From: Bacillus sp. FJAT-50079
GTDB lineage: Bacteria > Bacillota > Bacilli > Bacillales > Bacillaceae_C
DNA length: 64,000 nt
Assembly: GCF_018343515.1 (NCBI RefSeq)
Contig: NZ_JAGYPD010000008.1
Location: 1-64,000 of the forward strand
Direction: 5' to 3'
This document shows positions 37,736-46,844 of the stretch, piece after piece (positions within the stretch are counted from its first letter, which is position 1; each line of letters opens with the position of its first letter). The notes under the pieces are model-generated. The model made no database searches. It saw only the letters and a list, made by a program, of their open reading frames with translations, and was not told where the DNA came from. The translations under genes and the position numbers were made by a program.

Positions 37736-38410
37736 TCACTCATCGCCTGGCCACATTTGTTTGCCATATGCCATATCCCAAAACATGTATTCAAATTTTG
37801 TCGTATGAATGAAAATTTCCTCTAGCTTCTCCCATTCTTTTTCTGATTTTCCTGAAGCTTGTTCGTTCATTAATTCCATACACCATGTAGCCATTTCTCC
37901 AAATTCTTTTGATGAATAAGTTTTCACCCAATCACCGTATTTCGGATGCTCAGCAGCACCTGGAATCTCATTCAATTCCTTGCCAATTTCCCAATAACTC
38001 CATGCACATGGAAGTACAGCTGCCATAACTTCTGCAAGCGTTCCATTTTGTGCTACATGCAGCATATAATGTGTGTACGCTAACACTGTTGGTGCAGGCT
38101 TTGCAGACTCTAATTCTTCATTAGTAATACCGAAACGTGCAGCATATGAACGATGCAATTCCATTTCAAAATGCAAATGCCCTTCTAGAATTTTCGCGAA
38201 CTTTTCCATATGTTTTAATTCATCTGCTTTAACTACGGCAATCGCAAAAATTTTCACGTATTGAATTAAATACAAATAATCTTGCACCATATAAAAACGA
38301 AACTTATCTTCATCAAGTGTTCCATTTCCAATCTCCCGCACGAATGGATGATTATGATTCCTTCTCCAAATTGGTAATGCTTTCTCTAATATACGATCTG
38401 TAAATTTCAT
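37736..38410 (-). CDS. tenA: Aminopyrimidine aminohydrolase / thiaminase II
   Basis: Hydrolyses 4-amino-5-aminomethyl-2-methylpyrimidine to HMP for thiamin salvage, and can also cleave thiamin. The 224-residue protein has TenA family blocks: FYMVQDYLYLIQYVKIFA, the nucleophile Cys in AVLPCAWSYWEIG, and TYSSKEFGEMATW near the C-terminus. Length is normal. A TPP riboswitch and terminator lie directly upstream on the same strand, confirming control by thiamin pyrophosphate. It stands alone, without thiamin synthesis genes next to it, so it is probably used for salvage. Confidence 0.95.
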   Translation of the reverse strand: MKFTDRILEKALPIWRRNHNHPFVREIGNGTLDEDKFRFYMVQDYLYLIQYVKIFAIAVVKADELKHMEKFAKILEGHLHFEMELHRSYAARFGITNEELESAKPAPTVLAYTHYMLHVAQNGTLAEVMAAVLPCAWSYWEIGKELNEIPGAAEHPKYGDWVKTYSSKEFGEMATWCMELMNEQASGKSEKEWEKLEEIFIHTTKFEYMFWDMAYGKQMWPGDE

Positions 38411-38540
38411 TCTTTTCCCTCCACCTTTTTTATATTAATCGACCAACCATTTAACCCTATCTTTCGACTTATTTCCCTAATATTCCTTACATTTTGTGTA
38501 CTGCCCCTATACCAATTTTTAATCCTCACCTCTCAAGAAA

Positions 38541-38575
38541 AACAAAAAACCACTACCTCGGAAGGATAGTGGTTT
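38541..38575 (-). terminator. TPP-riboswitch-controlled terminator upstream of tenA
   Basis: On the minus strand AAACCACTATCCT pairs with AGGTAGTGGTTT (one mismatch), followed by TTTTTTG. Placed 50 bases after the riboswitch core and 130 before tenA, it is the likely expression platform terminator. Confidence 0.85.
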
Positions 38576-38626
38576 ACTCATCAACAAATAAGGCACACAT
38601 CTTTACTGAATGATGAAATACCTAAT

Positions 38627-38720
38627 TCCCCACTTCCCTCCGCTAGTATTAACTAGATCAGGTTCTAAGAGTCCCGAAGTCGCTACTTCAATCTCAGCCT
38701 TATAAAGGCCCCTCTAGTAG
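38627..38720 (-). ncRNA. TPP riboswitch (THI element)
   Basis: On the minus strand the conserved core is clear: AGAGGGGCC at the 5' stem, CTGAGA in the pyrimidine-binding loop (38697-38692), GAACCTGATCTAGTTAAT and GCGGAGGGAA at the 3' side. It binds thiamin pyrophosphate and, together with the downstream terminator, should switch tenA off when TPP is plentiful. Confidence 0.95.
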
Positions 38721-38751
38721 TTTGTTATTATCTAAATTTTGTTACAAATAC

Positions 38752-38779
38752 ATCGTATCATGTATATTTATTATGTCAA
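38752..38779 (-). promoter_or_regulatory. tenA promoter
   Basis: On the minus strand TTGACA (38779-38774) and TACGAT (38757-38752) are 16 bases apart. The start of transcription would lie about 25 bases before the riboswitch. Confidence 0.7.
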
Positions 38780-38856
38780 ATTGTTCTGAAAGCATCATTC
38801 TTTATGTTTTTGAACAGCATGATCTTACTAATCATCGCTTATAATGAATTTTGTTT

Positions 38857-39885
38857 TTATTCTAATGCCTCTAGCACAGCTTGCACACCATATGAATGAC
38901 CAATAGGACCAAACCCAAGGGCGAGCTCTCCATTGATCGGATATACATGATCATTTTGAACTGACTTTAATCTCTTCCACACCTCTCCCTTCTCCCACTC
39001 ATCCGTTATAGCGGGGATAGACTGATCGCCATAATTGAAATAGCCTAAAAACAAATGATCTGGATTTAACTCTGTCAATCCCTCTAAAGAGAGCTGCGCA
39101 CCTTCTTTCATCGTATCAGCATCCGGTGTTTTGAGTCCAAGTCCTTCATAATATTGTTTTAAATAATCTACTCCCTGCAACCAAACCATGTTTTCTCTCA
39201 CTTGTAAAAACGCTACCGTCCCTTCCAAGTTAGCTAATTTCTCCTTGGCGGTTTCCATACGAAGATTAAATTCAGAAATATAGTTTTCCGCTACGTCCTC
39301 TTGAGCTAAAATCTCTCCAAATTTACGTACAAGTGATGGCCAATCCCCCCATACGTTCGTCTCCTCTTCGTCGATGACAATCGTAGTGGAAATCTGTGAT
39401 AATTTTGTCGTTATATCCTTATTGATGCTATTTCCGGCAATAATCAAGTCAGGATCGTAATCAAGCAATGCCTCCAAATTCACTTGTTCATTTTCTCCTA
39501 CGATCACCAACTCATCCAACTTGTCTACATATGGTTTATAGCTTTCCGTACTTAACACAGATTGCTTCTCTGTAAACGGTAGTGCAGCTGCGATCGATTT
39601 TAGATCAAACAACAAAAGAGAGTCGAGATATCCCCAATGAACAATTGCAACTTTCTCAGGTTCTTCCTCGATCGTAATTTCTCCATTTGCTGTATCAATC
39701 TTCCGTGGATATGGACTTTTTCCGGCATCCTCCATCTCGCTCACCTTACCCGAAGTAGAATCACCTGGCATATTATTGTTGTTCTGATCCGTATTATTTT
39801 TTGCATCACTAGAACACCCACTGATGAGTAAGATGAAACAAAACAACATAACTAGTGCGGCAAATTGATTGGTTCGTTTAAACAT
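38857..39885 (-). CDS. Iron-siderophore-binding lipoprotein without adjacent transporter genes
   Basis: A 342-residue lipoprotein (lipobox ISGC) of the FepB/FecB class III binding family, recognisable from EEEPEKVAIVHWGYLDSLL, LLDYDPDLIIAGN and the C-terminal GFGPIGHSYGVQAVLEAL. It should bind an Fe(III)-siderophore outside the cell. No permease or ATPase gene lies beside it, so it must share an unlinked or promiscuous transporter. The ATG at 39885 has AAAGGGTG 6 bases upstream and is preferred over a GTG three codons earlier. A Fur box lies 40 bp upstream, and an AraC regulator gene precedes it on the same strand. Confidence 0.88.
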   Translation of the reverse strand: MFKRTNQFAALVMLFCFILLISGCSSDAKNNTDQNNNNMPGDSTSGKVSEMEDAGKSPYPRKIDTANGEITIEEEPEKVAIVHWGYLDSLLLFDLKSIAAALPFTEKQSVLSTESYKPYVDKLDELVIVGENEQVNLEALLDYDPDLIIAGNSINKDITTKLSQISTTIVIDEEETNVWGDWPSLVRKFGEILAQEDVAENYISEFNLRMETAKEKLANLEGTVAFLQVRENMVWLQGVDYLKQYYEGLGLKTPDADTMKEGAQLSLEGLTELNPDHLFLGYFNYGDQSIPAITDEWEKGEVWKRLKSVQNDHVYPINGELALGFGPIGHSYGVQAVLEALE

Positions 39886-39924
39886 GTTTAGCACCCTTTC
39901 TTAACTCCTTGCAATTATCGATAA

Positions 39925-39939
39925 CGATTATCATTATCA
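39925..39939. promoter_or_regulatory. Fur box upstream of the orphan binding lipoprotein
   Basis: On the minus strand TGATAATGATAATCG matches the 15-base Fur box at 12 positions, and a second overlapping half (ATAATCGTTATC) extends it. Iron repression of the lipoprotein gene is expected. Confidence 0.82.
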
Positions 39940-39991
39940 ATAATTACTTTATCACCCACCTTTAAAATTGAAAATAGAGATTTTCCCGAAC

Positions 39992-40828
39992 TTAAGATGG
40001 ACTATTTCGCTTCAAATACAGCCCAACCTTACTTGGTGGTACACCTTTATGCTTTTTAAACAATCTGCTGAAGTAATAAGCATCGGAATACCCAACACTT
40101 TTAGCCACCATCGCTACCGGGAATTGGCCCGTAATCAGCATTTCTTGGGCACAGTGCACCCGATACTGGATCAAGTAATCAATCGGACCCACCCCTACAT
40201 ATTTGTGAAATAAATAAGAAAAATATTTCGGTTTCATTTGATAACGCTCCGCCAATAAATTTAACGAAAGAGGCTTTGAGTAATGCGCCTGAATGTATTG
40301 AATCGTCTCATCGATCACTATATAACTTTCCTTATTCTGTTGATGACGTTCACTTTGAAGTAGCTTGTTTACTGTTCTGTAAAACAAGGTCTTCTTTTCC
40401 ATTAATCCCATGCTCCCAGGAAAAGATGCTGCCTGAAGTAATTGTTCCTGAAGCTCCAGCAATTCTAAATCAAGTGCCACATGAAGCATGGAAACATCTA
40501 TTAACCGCTGTACATCCACCATATTTGAGGATAATGGTAAATAATGAACGAGATAATATTCAAATCCACAATGACCTGTTTGAATTTCCAACTGCTTCTG
40601 TAATCCACCTATTAACACCTTGCCCGGTTTCATCTGATAATGATCTACATGATCAAATATAAAGTCAGCTTGTCCCCTTAGGGCAACTATAATCGCACAT
40701 TTTGTCGTCGGTTGATCCACATGGCCGCTATATAAAAAATTAGCTTTCAACTCTGTTCGATAAACTCCATGAACCTGTATAGGTACATTTACAAAGTCAT
40801 CCGCTAATTCCTCGTAAGTATAAGTCAA
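39992..40828 (-). CDS. AraC-family transcriptional regulator
   Basis: A 278-residue regulator with a cupin-like sensing N-terminus (about 1-140) and two C-terminal helix-turn-helix motifs (about 178-275), containing SLNLLAERYQMKPKYFSYLFHKYVG and the conserved FPVAMVAKSVGYSDAYYFSRLFK-type second motif. It precedes the siderophore-binding lipoprotein on the same strand. In B. subtilis the AraC regulator Btr has an AraC domain fused to a siderophore-binding domain and activates uptake genes; here the two parts are separate neighbours. Activation of the lipoprotein gene is inferred. Confidence 0.88.
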   Translation of the reverse strand: MTYTYEELADDFVNVPIQVHGVYRTELKANFLYSGHVDQPTTKCAIIVALRGQADFIFDHVDHYQMKPGKVLIGGLQKQLEIQTGHCGFEYYLVHYLPLSSNMVDVQRLIDVSMLHVALDLELLELQEQLLQAASFPGSMGLMEKKTLFYRTVNKLLQSERHQQNKESYIVIDETIQYIQAHYSKPLSLNLLAERYQMKPKYFSYLFHKYVGVGPIDYLIQYRVHCAQEMLITGQFPVAMVAKSVGYSDAYYFSRLFKKHKGVPPSKVGLYLKRNSPS

Positions 40829-40942
40829 GTCAATACTCCTCCTCGATTGATGGCTATACTTTTTAAGTGTGATTAATATGATCGTCTTTAATATATCCGT
40901 TTGAATATTTCTGTGTTACTTTTGTCTACATTAACAGAGAAA

Positions 40943-40979
40943 AAGAGTCACTCCAAGACAGATGTTTTGGGCGACTCTT
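40943..40979 (-). terminator. Terminator of the lutABC operon
   Basis: AAGAGTC (40943-40949) pairs with GACTCTT (40973-40979), with further inner pairing CCAAGA/TTTTGG, followed on the minus strand by TTTTTCTC. It lies about 110 bp after lutC. Confidence 0.8.
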
Positions 40980-41090
40980 CATTCATTCCGTATCATACTC
41001 TTATCGTAACAGTATCAGGCTGTTTTTTGTGTTTTTCCGTAAAAGAAAGCCACTGACTTTGTTATTTCTTTTAGACATACGACCATTCAC

Positions 41091-41810
41091 CTATAAATCC
41101 TCCACAACCACATAAGCCGCATTTATCGGTCCATGGACTCCAACGACAAGATTCATTTCAATATCAGCAGAGTTACTCGGACCTGTAATAAAATTAATAC
41201 AAGAGGCGAGATGCTCACCGTTTTTTGTTTTTTCTCTAATGATACGCGCTGCTTGGGTCATACGTGGAACGATGGTGCTTTTCGGAATAATGATGACTGA
41301 TTTTAAAGGCAAAAAGCTAACGGTTCTTCCTTTATCCTTGCTGCTGAAAAGAACAGCAGTACCTGATTCAGCGAGGGTAATATCACTAATTGTAATTCCG
41401 ACATTTGCTTTTTCGGCCAAATGAATGTTTTCTTCTTTTCTCGTATAATCCCATTCATGAACCGCCACATTTTCTTCAGGCCAAATCTCAGTAAGTAACG
41501 GTGTAAGCCCATATTCGTCGAAACGAGAATCCTTCCACGTTATAATTGGACCGCCACCATATTCGGAAACGAGATGCTTTATTGTTTCAACCAGATCTGC
41601 TCTATTGGTCACAATACAATCCGTGTGAATGTTTATACATTGATTCTTCAGCACTTCTAATAATTCGTTTGAATTCGCATCTTTCAACACCTCATTCTGA
41701 GGCTGATAGTTCCATGTAGGTCTTTCTATATTTTTAGCTACTTCTGTTCTACCTAATCTTCCGGCAATTTTGCTCAAAAAAGCATCTCTATTTTGGATAG
41801 AACCAGTCAT
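41091..41810 (-). CDS. lutC: L-lactate utilisation protein LutC
   Basis: A 239-residue LutC/YkgG (DUF162) family protein, third component of the LutABC L-lactate oxidation complex that turns lactate into pyruvate in aerobic growth. Typical text is seen in GITISDITLAESGTAVLFSS and the closing EMNLVVGVHGPINAAYVVVED. Its start shares one base with the lutB stop (41810). Length is normal. Confidence 0.95.
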   Translation of the reverse strand: MTGSIQNRDAFLSKIAGRLGRTEVAKNIERPTWNYQPQNEVLKDANSNELLEVLKNQCINIHTDCIVTNRADLVETIKHLVSEYGGGPIITWKDSRFDEYGLTPLLTEIWPEENVAVHEWDYTRKEENIHLAEKANVGITISDITLAESGTAVLFSSKDKGRTVSFLPLKSVIIIPKSTIVPRMTQAARIIREKTKNGEHLASCINFITGPSNSADIEMNLVVGVHGPINAAYVVVEDL

Positions 41811-43243
41811 TAATGATTCCCTCCTTTGGAACGATCTTTAAACCAATCTCGGAATCTCTCTTTATTCGGGGCAGGGAAATCTCTTATTTCTGTCCATGCT
41901 TTTAATGGTCCTACCCCTTTTGTAATTTTATCGCCGGCAGTAAAAGGATTCATCGCTGCGGGCGCCATTTTTGAACCCATTTTATATAAGGCAGGTGATG
42001 CGGCTCCTAGTCCGAATGCCTTCATTGCGAGCTTTTCGGAAATTGGTGCTCTTCCTTCTTTCTCAACAATCACTTGACGATGTTTATGTAAAAGCTCATG
42101 AAGAGGAATTTTTACCGGGCAAGCCTCTGTGCACGCTCCACATAATGTTGATGCATATGGCAATTCTTTATAATCATTGTAACCACCAAGCAATGGTGAT
42201 AACACCGCCCCGACCGGTCCTGAATAGATTGACCCGTACGAGTGCCCGCCAACATGACGATACACTGGGCAAACATTTACACAAGCAGCACAGCGAATAC
42301 ATTGAAGAATCGATTGAAATTCTCCGCCAAGAATATCAGATCGGCCATTATCAACGATTACAAGATGGAATTCCTCCGGGCCATCAACATCATTCTCGTC
42401 TTTTGCGCCTGTTAGCATCGTAATATAGCTCGTTAGCTTTTGCCCGACAGCGCTTCGTGTGAGTAATCCAACAAGCACTTCAAGTTCTTCGACTGTTGGA
42501 ACGAGCCTTTCCATACCCATCACGGTAATTTGTGTTTTCGGCAATGCGGTGACGAGATCAGCATTCCCTTCATTCGTTACTAAACAAATCGAGCCTGTTT
42601 CAGCAACTGCAAAATTGCAGCCTGTAATCCCGACGTCGGCAGTCAAATATTCCTCGCGAAGTGTTTCTCGCGCATGCCAAGCAAGTTCTTCTGGCTTTTC
42701 TGTCTGTTGATAGTTTAGCTTCTCTGTAAAAACATCCCTGATCTGTTCTTTATTTTTATGAAGCGCTGGTGCAACAATATGTGAAGGCGGGTCATGATCG
42801 TCTATTTGTAAAATGTACTCTCCTAAGTCTGTTTCGATCACTTCACACCCGGCCTCTTCTAAACATGCATTCATATTGATTTCTTCTGTAACCATCGACT
42901 TCGACTTTACAACTTTTTTCGCATGTTTCTTTTCAATTACACTGCGAATGTATTGATTGGCTTCATCTGCTGTTGCAGCAAAAAATACATGGCCGCCTCT
43001 TTTCGCCACATTTTCGCTTAATTCATATAAGTAGAAATCAAGATTTTCAAGCACATGCTGGCGAATTTCTTCTCCGTGCGAACGCCAATCCTCCCAATTG
43101 CCAAGTTCCGCTGCTGCTTGAAGTCGTCTCGTTTGGAGCCTTTCCTGCGCTCCTGATACCGCTTTTCTCATAAACTGGTTTTGAAGACCTGAATCAACCC
43201 GCTTTTTAAAATCGTTCTCACCAATTTTCATTGCCATTGGCAT
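41810..43243 (-). CDS. lutB: L-lactate utilisation iron-sulphur protein LutB
   Basis: A 477-residue protein with an N-terminal DUF162-like region and a C-terminal double [4Fe-4S] ferredoxin domain ([12 protein letters not shown] and CGACTEACP). The sequence follows B. subtilis LutB closely, for example [20 protein letters not shown]-type text and [20 protein letters not shown]. The start is ATG 43243 (MPMAMKIG), which follows GAGAGGGG by about 6 bases; 35 upstream codons are open but overlap lutA and are not part of the family. The gap to lutA is 2 bp. Confidence 0.96.
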   Translation of the reverse strand: MPMAMKIGENDFKKRVDSGLQNQFMRKAVSGAQERLQTRRLQAAAELGNWEDWRSHGEEIRQHVLENLDFYLYELSENVAKRGGHVFFAATADEANQYIRSVIEKKHAKKVVKSKSMVTEEINMNACLEEAGCEVIETDLGEYILQIDDHDPPSHIVAPALHKNKEQIRDVFTEKLNYQQTEKPEELAWHARETLREEYLTADVGITGCNFAVAETGSICLVTNEGNADLVTALPKTQITVMGMERLVPTVEELEVLVGLLTRSAVGQKLTSYITMLTGAKDENDVDGPEEFHLVIVDNGRSDILGGEFQSILQCIRCAACVNVCPVYRHVGGHSYGSIYSGPVGAVLSPLLGGYNDYKELPYASTLCGACTEACPVKIPLHELLHKHRQVIVEKEGRAPISEKLAMKAFGLGAASPALYKMGSKMAPAAMNPFTAGDKITKGVGPLKAWTEIRDFPAPNKERFRDWFKDRSKGGNH

Positions 43244-43245
43244 GT

Positions 43246-43971
43246 TCACCCCTCTCGTCGATGATTTAATACTTCCGCAATATGCATAACCTTCACCGGG
43301 TTTCCAACCCGCCCCATTCTTCCGCCAATATTCATTAGGCAACCGCAATCCGCACCAATTAAATAGTCGGCTTCGGTTTCGTCTACATGCTGAACCTTTT
43401 CATCTACCATCTGCTCCGAAATTTGGCCCATTTTCACGGAAAATGTTCCACCGAAGCCACAGCACTGCTCCTTATTGGGCAGGTCTACGAACTCAAGTCC
43501 CTTTACATTGTTTAATAGTTTCATTGGTGCTTCCTTCACACCTAGCAATCTCGTCATATGACATGACGTATGATAAGTTGCTCTTCCGTTAAGGCATGCT
43601 CCCACATCATCAACTTTTAAGACATCAACGATAAATTCGGTAAATTCATATGTTTTATTAGCAAGCGCCTTCGCCTTTGGCTCCCATACTGGATCGCCTT
43701 TAAACACATTCACATATTCATGAAACATGTATGCACAAGAGCCTGATAATCCGACAACATATTCCGCACCCGCAAACGCATCCATCATTTTTTTCATCGC
43801 CTCTTTGGAATCCCTTACATAACCACTGTTAAAAGCGGGCTGTCCACAACATACTTGCGATTCTGGAAAATCAACCTCGCATCCTAAATATTCCAATAAT
43901 TCAACCGCCTCTTTTCCAACATGGCTATGGAACATATCAACTAAACATGTCGCAAATAGACTGACCTTCAT
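43246..43971 (-). CDS. lutA: L-lactate utilisation iron-sulphur protein LutA
   Basis: A 241-residue protein with two CCG-type domains: [13 protein letters not shown] (about 40-52) and [14 protein letters not shown] (about 167-180), which hold the iron-sulphur cluster or form the heterodisulphide-reductase-like site. First gene of lutABC. A promoter and a LutR operator lie within 80 bp upstream, so the operon should be induced by lactate. AGGAGG-type sequence lies upstream of the ATG. Confidence 0.96.
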   Translation of the reverse strand: MKVSLFATCLVDMFHSHVGKEAVELLEYLGCEVDFPESQVCCGQPAFNSGYVRDSKEAMKKMMDAFAGAEYVVGLSGSCAYMFHEYVNVFKGDPVWEPKAKALANKTYEFTEFIVDVLKVDDVGACLNGRATYHTSCHMTRLLGVKEAPMKLLNNVKGLEFVDLPNKEQCCGFGGTFSVKMGQISEQMVDEKVQHVDETEADYLIGADCGCLMNIGGRMGRVGNPVKVMHIAEVLNHRREG

Positions 43972-44003
43972 AACGCTCCACCTTCTTCCTCCTGTATATT
44001 TCT

Positions 44004-44032
44004 ACTTTAATCGTAAACTCGCTTGTAGTCAA
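44004..44032 (-). promoter_or_regulatory. lutABC promoter
   Basis: On the minus strand TTGACT (44032-44027) and TAAAGT (44009-44004) have a 17-base spacer. The LutR operator lies four bases upstream of the -35 box. Confidence 0.75.
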
Positions 44033-44035
44033 CAG

Positions 44036-44048
44036 GTCATCAGATGAC
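44036..44048. promoter_or_regulatory. LutR operator
   Basis: GTCATCAGATGAC is a perfect palindrome around one central base. It contains TCATC-N-GATGA, the motif reported for B. subtilis LutR. Its place directly upstream of the lutA -35 box, with lutR 1 kb away, supports the call. Confidence 0.88.
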
Positions 44049-44152
44049 TTAGTTATAATTAAATAATCATTGATTCCACTTAATTAATTTGAATTAATTC
44101 CGATTTTGATTCAATCGCAATATTATTAAAGGCTTATGTCCTAGGAGGCACA

Positions 44153-44276
44153 GAATTGCACGAACTTTATTGTTAATTGCGTAACTTTGGGGGTGAATTG
44201 CGTAACTTTTGGATTAATTGCGTATTTTTCGGATTAATTGCGCCACTTTCATGCGTAATTGCGCCACTTTTGACTT
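44153..44276. repeat. Six-unit direct repeat array, 20-21 bp period
   Basis: The block AATTGC recurs at 44154, 44175, 44196, 44216, 44236 and 44257, each within a unit like TTAATTGCGTAACTTTTGGA. Units three to six are the most alike; the last two have CGCCACTTT in place of CGTAACTTT. The period is two helical turns. The array lies between lutA and the thioredoxin-like gene, about 105 bp upstream of the LutR box. A single similar unit (TTTAATTGCGTATGTAGG) is seen at about 46730. Confidence 0.85.
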
Positions 44277-44277
44277 C

Positions 44278-44316
44278 GGTCAACAAGCATCTGCTTAGCA
44301 CAGATGCTTATTGACC
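44278..44316. repeat. Long inverted repeat without a T run
   Basis: Arms of 16 bp (GGTCAACAAGCATCTG at 44278-44293 and CAGATGCTTATTGACC at 44301-44316) match at 15 positions around a 7-base loop. Neither strand has a T run next to it, so it is not a standard terminator, though it may protect or end the transcript of the thioredoxin-like gene. It directly abuts the direct-repeat array. Confidence 0.8.
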
Positions 44317-44413
44317 AAAATAATTCAATTAAGCCTTTGGATCGGACTTACTCAAAAAGGAAAGTTCCTCTAAAAAACAGGAGAAATCGGTCGGCGGACT
44401 CTCCAGATTCGAA

Positions 44414-44995
44414 TTAAACCAAATCACATGCCTCAACCGGCATCCACTTTGGATCTTTTCCGTCCCATTTTACATTACATCCGAGCGGATTTGTCAGTTG
44501 GATCGAGATTGGTTTGTCTGACAGCTTTTCGGTTAACACCCGATCTAAATCATTAACCGTCATTTTTTCTGTATCTTTTGGATTATCGACACCGCGTCCT
44601 GTATAAATCAATTTTCGCTCCTCATCAAAGACGAAAAAGTGAGGAGTGCGTAGTGCACCATACGCTTTTGCAACATCTTGGTTTTCATCATGTAAATAGA
44701 GCCACGGGAACTGATGCTCTTCCATCCGTGCAACCATATGGTCAAATGAATCGTTTGGATTCGTATTTGCACTGTTAGAATTGATTCCGATAAATTTCAC
44801 ACCTTTATCGGCAAATTTGTTTGCTGTCTCCCTCGTAACCTCATCGGAGCCAATAACATATGGACAATGATTGCAAGTGAAGAATACAACAAGTACATTC
44901 GCATCTTTAACATCTTCCAATGAGTACGTATTGCCGTCCGTTGCCGGCAAATTAAATGATGGAGCTGTTTCCCCGACGCTTAAAGTAAAAGCCAT
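44414..44995 (-). CDS. Thioredoxin-fold protein (AhpC/TSA/Redoxin type)
   Basis: A 193-residue thioredoxin-superfamily protein of the redoxin type, cytosolic (no signal peptide). The active-site region reads [12 protein letters not shown], with CxxC as Cys-Asn-His-Cys; other blocks are [13 protein letters not shown] at the N-terminus and [20 protein letters not shown] with the cis-Pro. It probably acts as a thiol reductase or peroxide reductase; the substrate is unknown. The ATG at 44995 has AAAGGAAGG upstream and is preferred over a GTG/TTG-like start six codons earlier. It lies on the same strand after lutR with an 80-bp gap. Confidence 0.88.
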   Translation of the reverse strand: MAFTLSVGETAPSFNLPATDGNTYSLEDVKDANVLVVFFTCNHCPYVIGSDEVTRETANKFADKGVKFIGINSNSANTNPNDSFDHMVARMEEHQFPWLYLHDENQDVAKAYGALRTPHFFVFDEERKLIYTGRGVDNPKDTEKMTVNDLDRVLTEKLSDKPISIQLTNPLGCNVKWDGKDPKWMPVEACDLV

Positions 44996-45074
44996 AACAA
45001 TCCTTCCTTTCAAAATTCATTATCAACTTATAATTATAGCATACCCACGCCTAATTATCTGAATTATCTACCTA

Positions 45075-45806
45075 CTACTCCTCGTTTACTACTATTCCTT
45101 GAATATATTCGCTTAAAATCACTTCAACATTTTCTAAATGCTCCAACATAGTTTCCCGAGCTTCTTCGTCGTTTCCTCGGACGATCGCTTCATAAATTTT
45201 TTTATGTTCTTCATATAGTTTCTCCGTTGTCGTCTGTTTCGAATACAGCCAAAGTCGTCTCGTTTCTTTCATTGTTTCTTGCATTAATTCGGAAACATGG
45301 TGCAATAAACTTGATAGCAGCTGATTTTGCGATGCTTCAGCAATGGCAAGGTGAAATGCAAGATCCGCTTTTTCACCTAGCTCTTCGTTTCCACTTGCTA
45401 ATTTCATCTCTTGTAATGCAGCTTCCATTGCTTGTAAATTGGCTTCGCTACGATTTTGGCTTGCAGAGGCTGCGGTCCCAGACTCAATAATTTTTCTTAC
45501 TTCTAACAAATTAGTAACATCTTTTTTATTCATTAAAATCGCAGTTGATAGGGGAAAAGCAATTTGATCAGGACTAAATTGTTTAATGTACGTCCCTTCC
45601 CCTTGCTTCATTTCTACCAATCCCATTGCTCGCAATGCTGATAAAGCTTCACGGATGGCTGAGCGTCCCACTTGAAAATTTTCTGCTAATTGTTGAACAG
45701 AATCTAATTTATCCCCTGGCTTTAATTGCCCAGAACGAATCATTCCATGAAGTGCTTCGGCTACTTTTTCGTATAATTTCTGTTGTTTTATTTGAGTGTA
45801 CTTCAT
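45075..45806 (-). CDS. lutR: GntR/FadR-family repressor LutR
   Basis: A 243-residue FadR-subfamily regulator: winged helix at residues 10-75 (GDKLDSVQQLAENFQVGRSAIREALSALRAMGLVE, read in two parts) and an FCD ligand domain with metal-binding His residues in ADLAFHLAIAEAS. Its sequence tracks B. subtilis LutR along most of its length. It represses lutABC until lactate is present; the matching TCATC-N-GATGA operator is upstream of lutA. GGAGG precedes the ATG. It follows the PHP phosphatase gene by 26 bp, so the two are probably co-transcribed. Confidence 0.93.
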   Translation of the reverse strand: MKYTQIKQQKLYEKVAEALHGMIRSGQLKPGDKLDSVQQLAENFQVGRSAIREALSALRAMGLVEMKQGEGTYIKQFSPDQIAFPLSTAILMNKKDVTNLLEVRKIIESGTAASASQNRSEANLQAMEAALQEMKLASGNEELGEKADLAFHLAIAEASQNQLLSSLLHHVSELMQETMKETRRLWLYSKQTTTEKLYEEHKKIYEAIVRGNDEEARETMLEHLENVEVILSEYIQGIVVNEE

Positions 45807-45832
45807 TAACCTTTCCTCCGAAAACTGTAATC

Positions 45833-46648
45833 TTATAATGTAGTAAGATACATTTTCTTTTGCTTAAAATATGCCCATTCTTTAAATCCAATTTCCTTGA
45901 GCCTTGTTTTTACTTCCTCAAACTCATCAGCAACACGCTCTGGATCATGCGCATCAGAGCCAAAGGTTACTTTTACCCCATAATGTAGAGCCCTTTCAAG
46001 CAACTCATCTGCTGGATACCAACCGCCACAATCCTTCGTTTTCCCAGATGTATTAATTTCAATAGCAACCTCCGATGCGCCAATCACCTTTAAAGTCTGA
46101 TTAACGACATCCGTTGGAATCTCGGAAAATGCCGGATAAAACGCCTTCATTGCATCGATATGACCAAGGATTTGAAACAAGCCGCTTTGGGCAGATTCGG
46201 CAACGAGGTTGTAATAGGCTTCCTTTGTTTCTATTCTTTCCTCTCTCGTCAATCGATCCCAACGCTCTTTATTAAAAATACTCATTCCCCTAACAAAGTG
46301 AACAGATCCGATAATATAATCAAATGGATAACGGGCGAATTGCTGACGATATAAGTCAATCTGTTTCGGGAAAAAGTCAGATTCGACTCCTAGTAAAACA
46401 TCAATCTTCCCTTTATATTCCTCTTTTAGCTTTAACACCTCAGCAACATATTCAGGAAAATGTTTTTTGGCCATTGCGACAGTTGGAAAAGGCTGTTCGT
46501 TGTCATTTCCAAAAAAAGGGGAATGATCAGAAAGACCAATCATATGTAAACCTTTTGCGATGGCAGCTTCAATATAATCACGGAGCTCTCCCCGTGCATG
46601 TCCACAACGGTGATGATGCGTATGAAAATCAAATACAAGATTCGTCAT
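45833..46648 (-). CDS. PHP-domain phosphatase, histidinol-phosphatase family
   Basis: A 271-residue PHP-superfamily metal phosphoesterase. The metal-binding motifs are FDFHTHHHRCGHA (motif 1), GLSDHSPF (motif 2), LLGVESDFFP (motif 3), and YIIGSVHFV and GSDAHDPERV (later motifs). The family includes HisJ histidinol-phosphatase, but its N-terminus differs from B. subtilis HisJ and no his genes are near, so the substrate is uncertain. It lies immediately upstream of lutR. GGTGG lies 9 bases before the ATG. Confidence 0.85.
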   Translation of the reverse strand: MTNLVFDFHTHHHRCGHARGELRDYIEAAIAKGLHMIGLSDHSPFFGNDNEQPFPTVAMAKKHFPEYVAEVLKLKEEYKGKIDVLLGVESDFFPKQIDLYRQQFARYPFDYIIGSVHFVRGMSIFNKERWDRLTREERIETKEAYYNLVAESAQSGLFQILGHIDAMKAFYPAFSEIPTDVVNQTLKVIGASEVAIEINTSGKTKDCGGWYPADELLERALHYGVKVTFGSDAHDPERVADEFEEVKTRLKEIGFKEWAYFKQKKMYLTTL

Positions 46649-46697
46649 CTTTTATTACCACCTTTACACTCTTTTCACTACTATAACACATTGAAAA

Positions 46698-46722
46698 ACG
46701 AGGAAAAGGCATTTTCCCTCGT
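46698..46722 (-). terminator. Terminator upstream of the PHP phosphatase gene
   Basis: Stem ACGAGG-AAAA/TTTT-CCTCGT (about 46698-46722), followed on the minus strand by TTTTTC. It could end transcripts arriving from lrgB. Confidence 0.75.
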
Positions 46723-46844
46723 CTGTGAGTTTAATTGCGTATGTAGGATATATGTTAATAAGGAATTGCTTACGTAAGTTAATTTCTATCCATCTGTCGT
46801 TTTGAAATACCACAAAATCCCTTAAGGTACGGAGCATTCATACT

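Noticed and set aside
44153-44276. CRISPR array
   Set aside because: The repeats are contiguous 20-21 bp units with no spacers and no cas genes are nearby.
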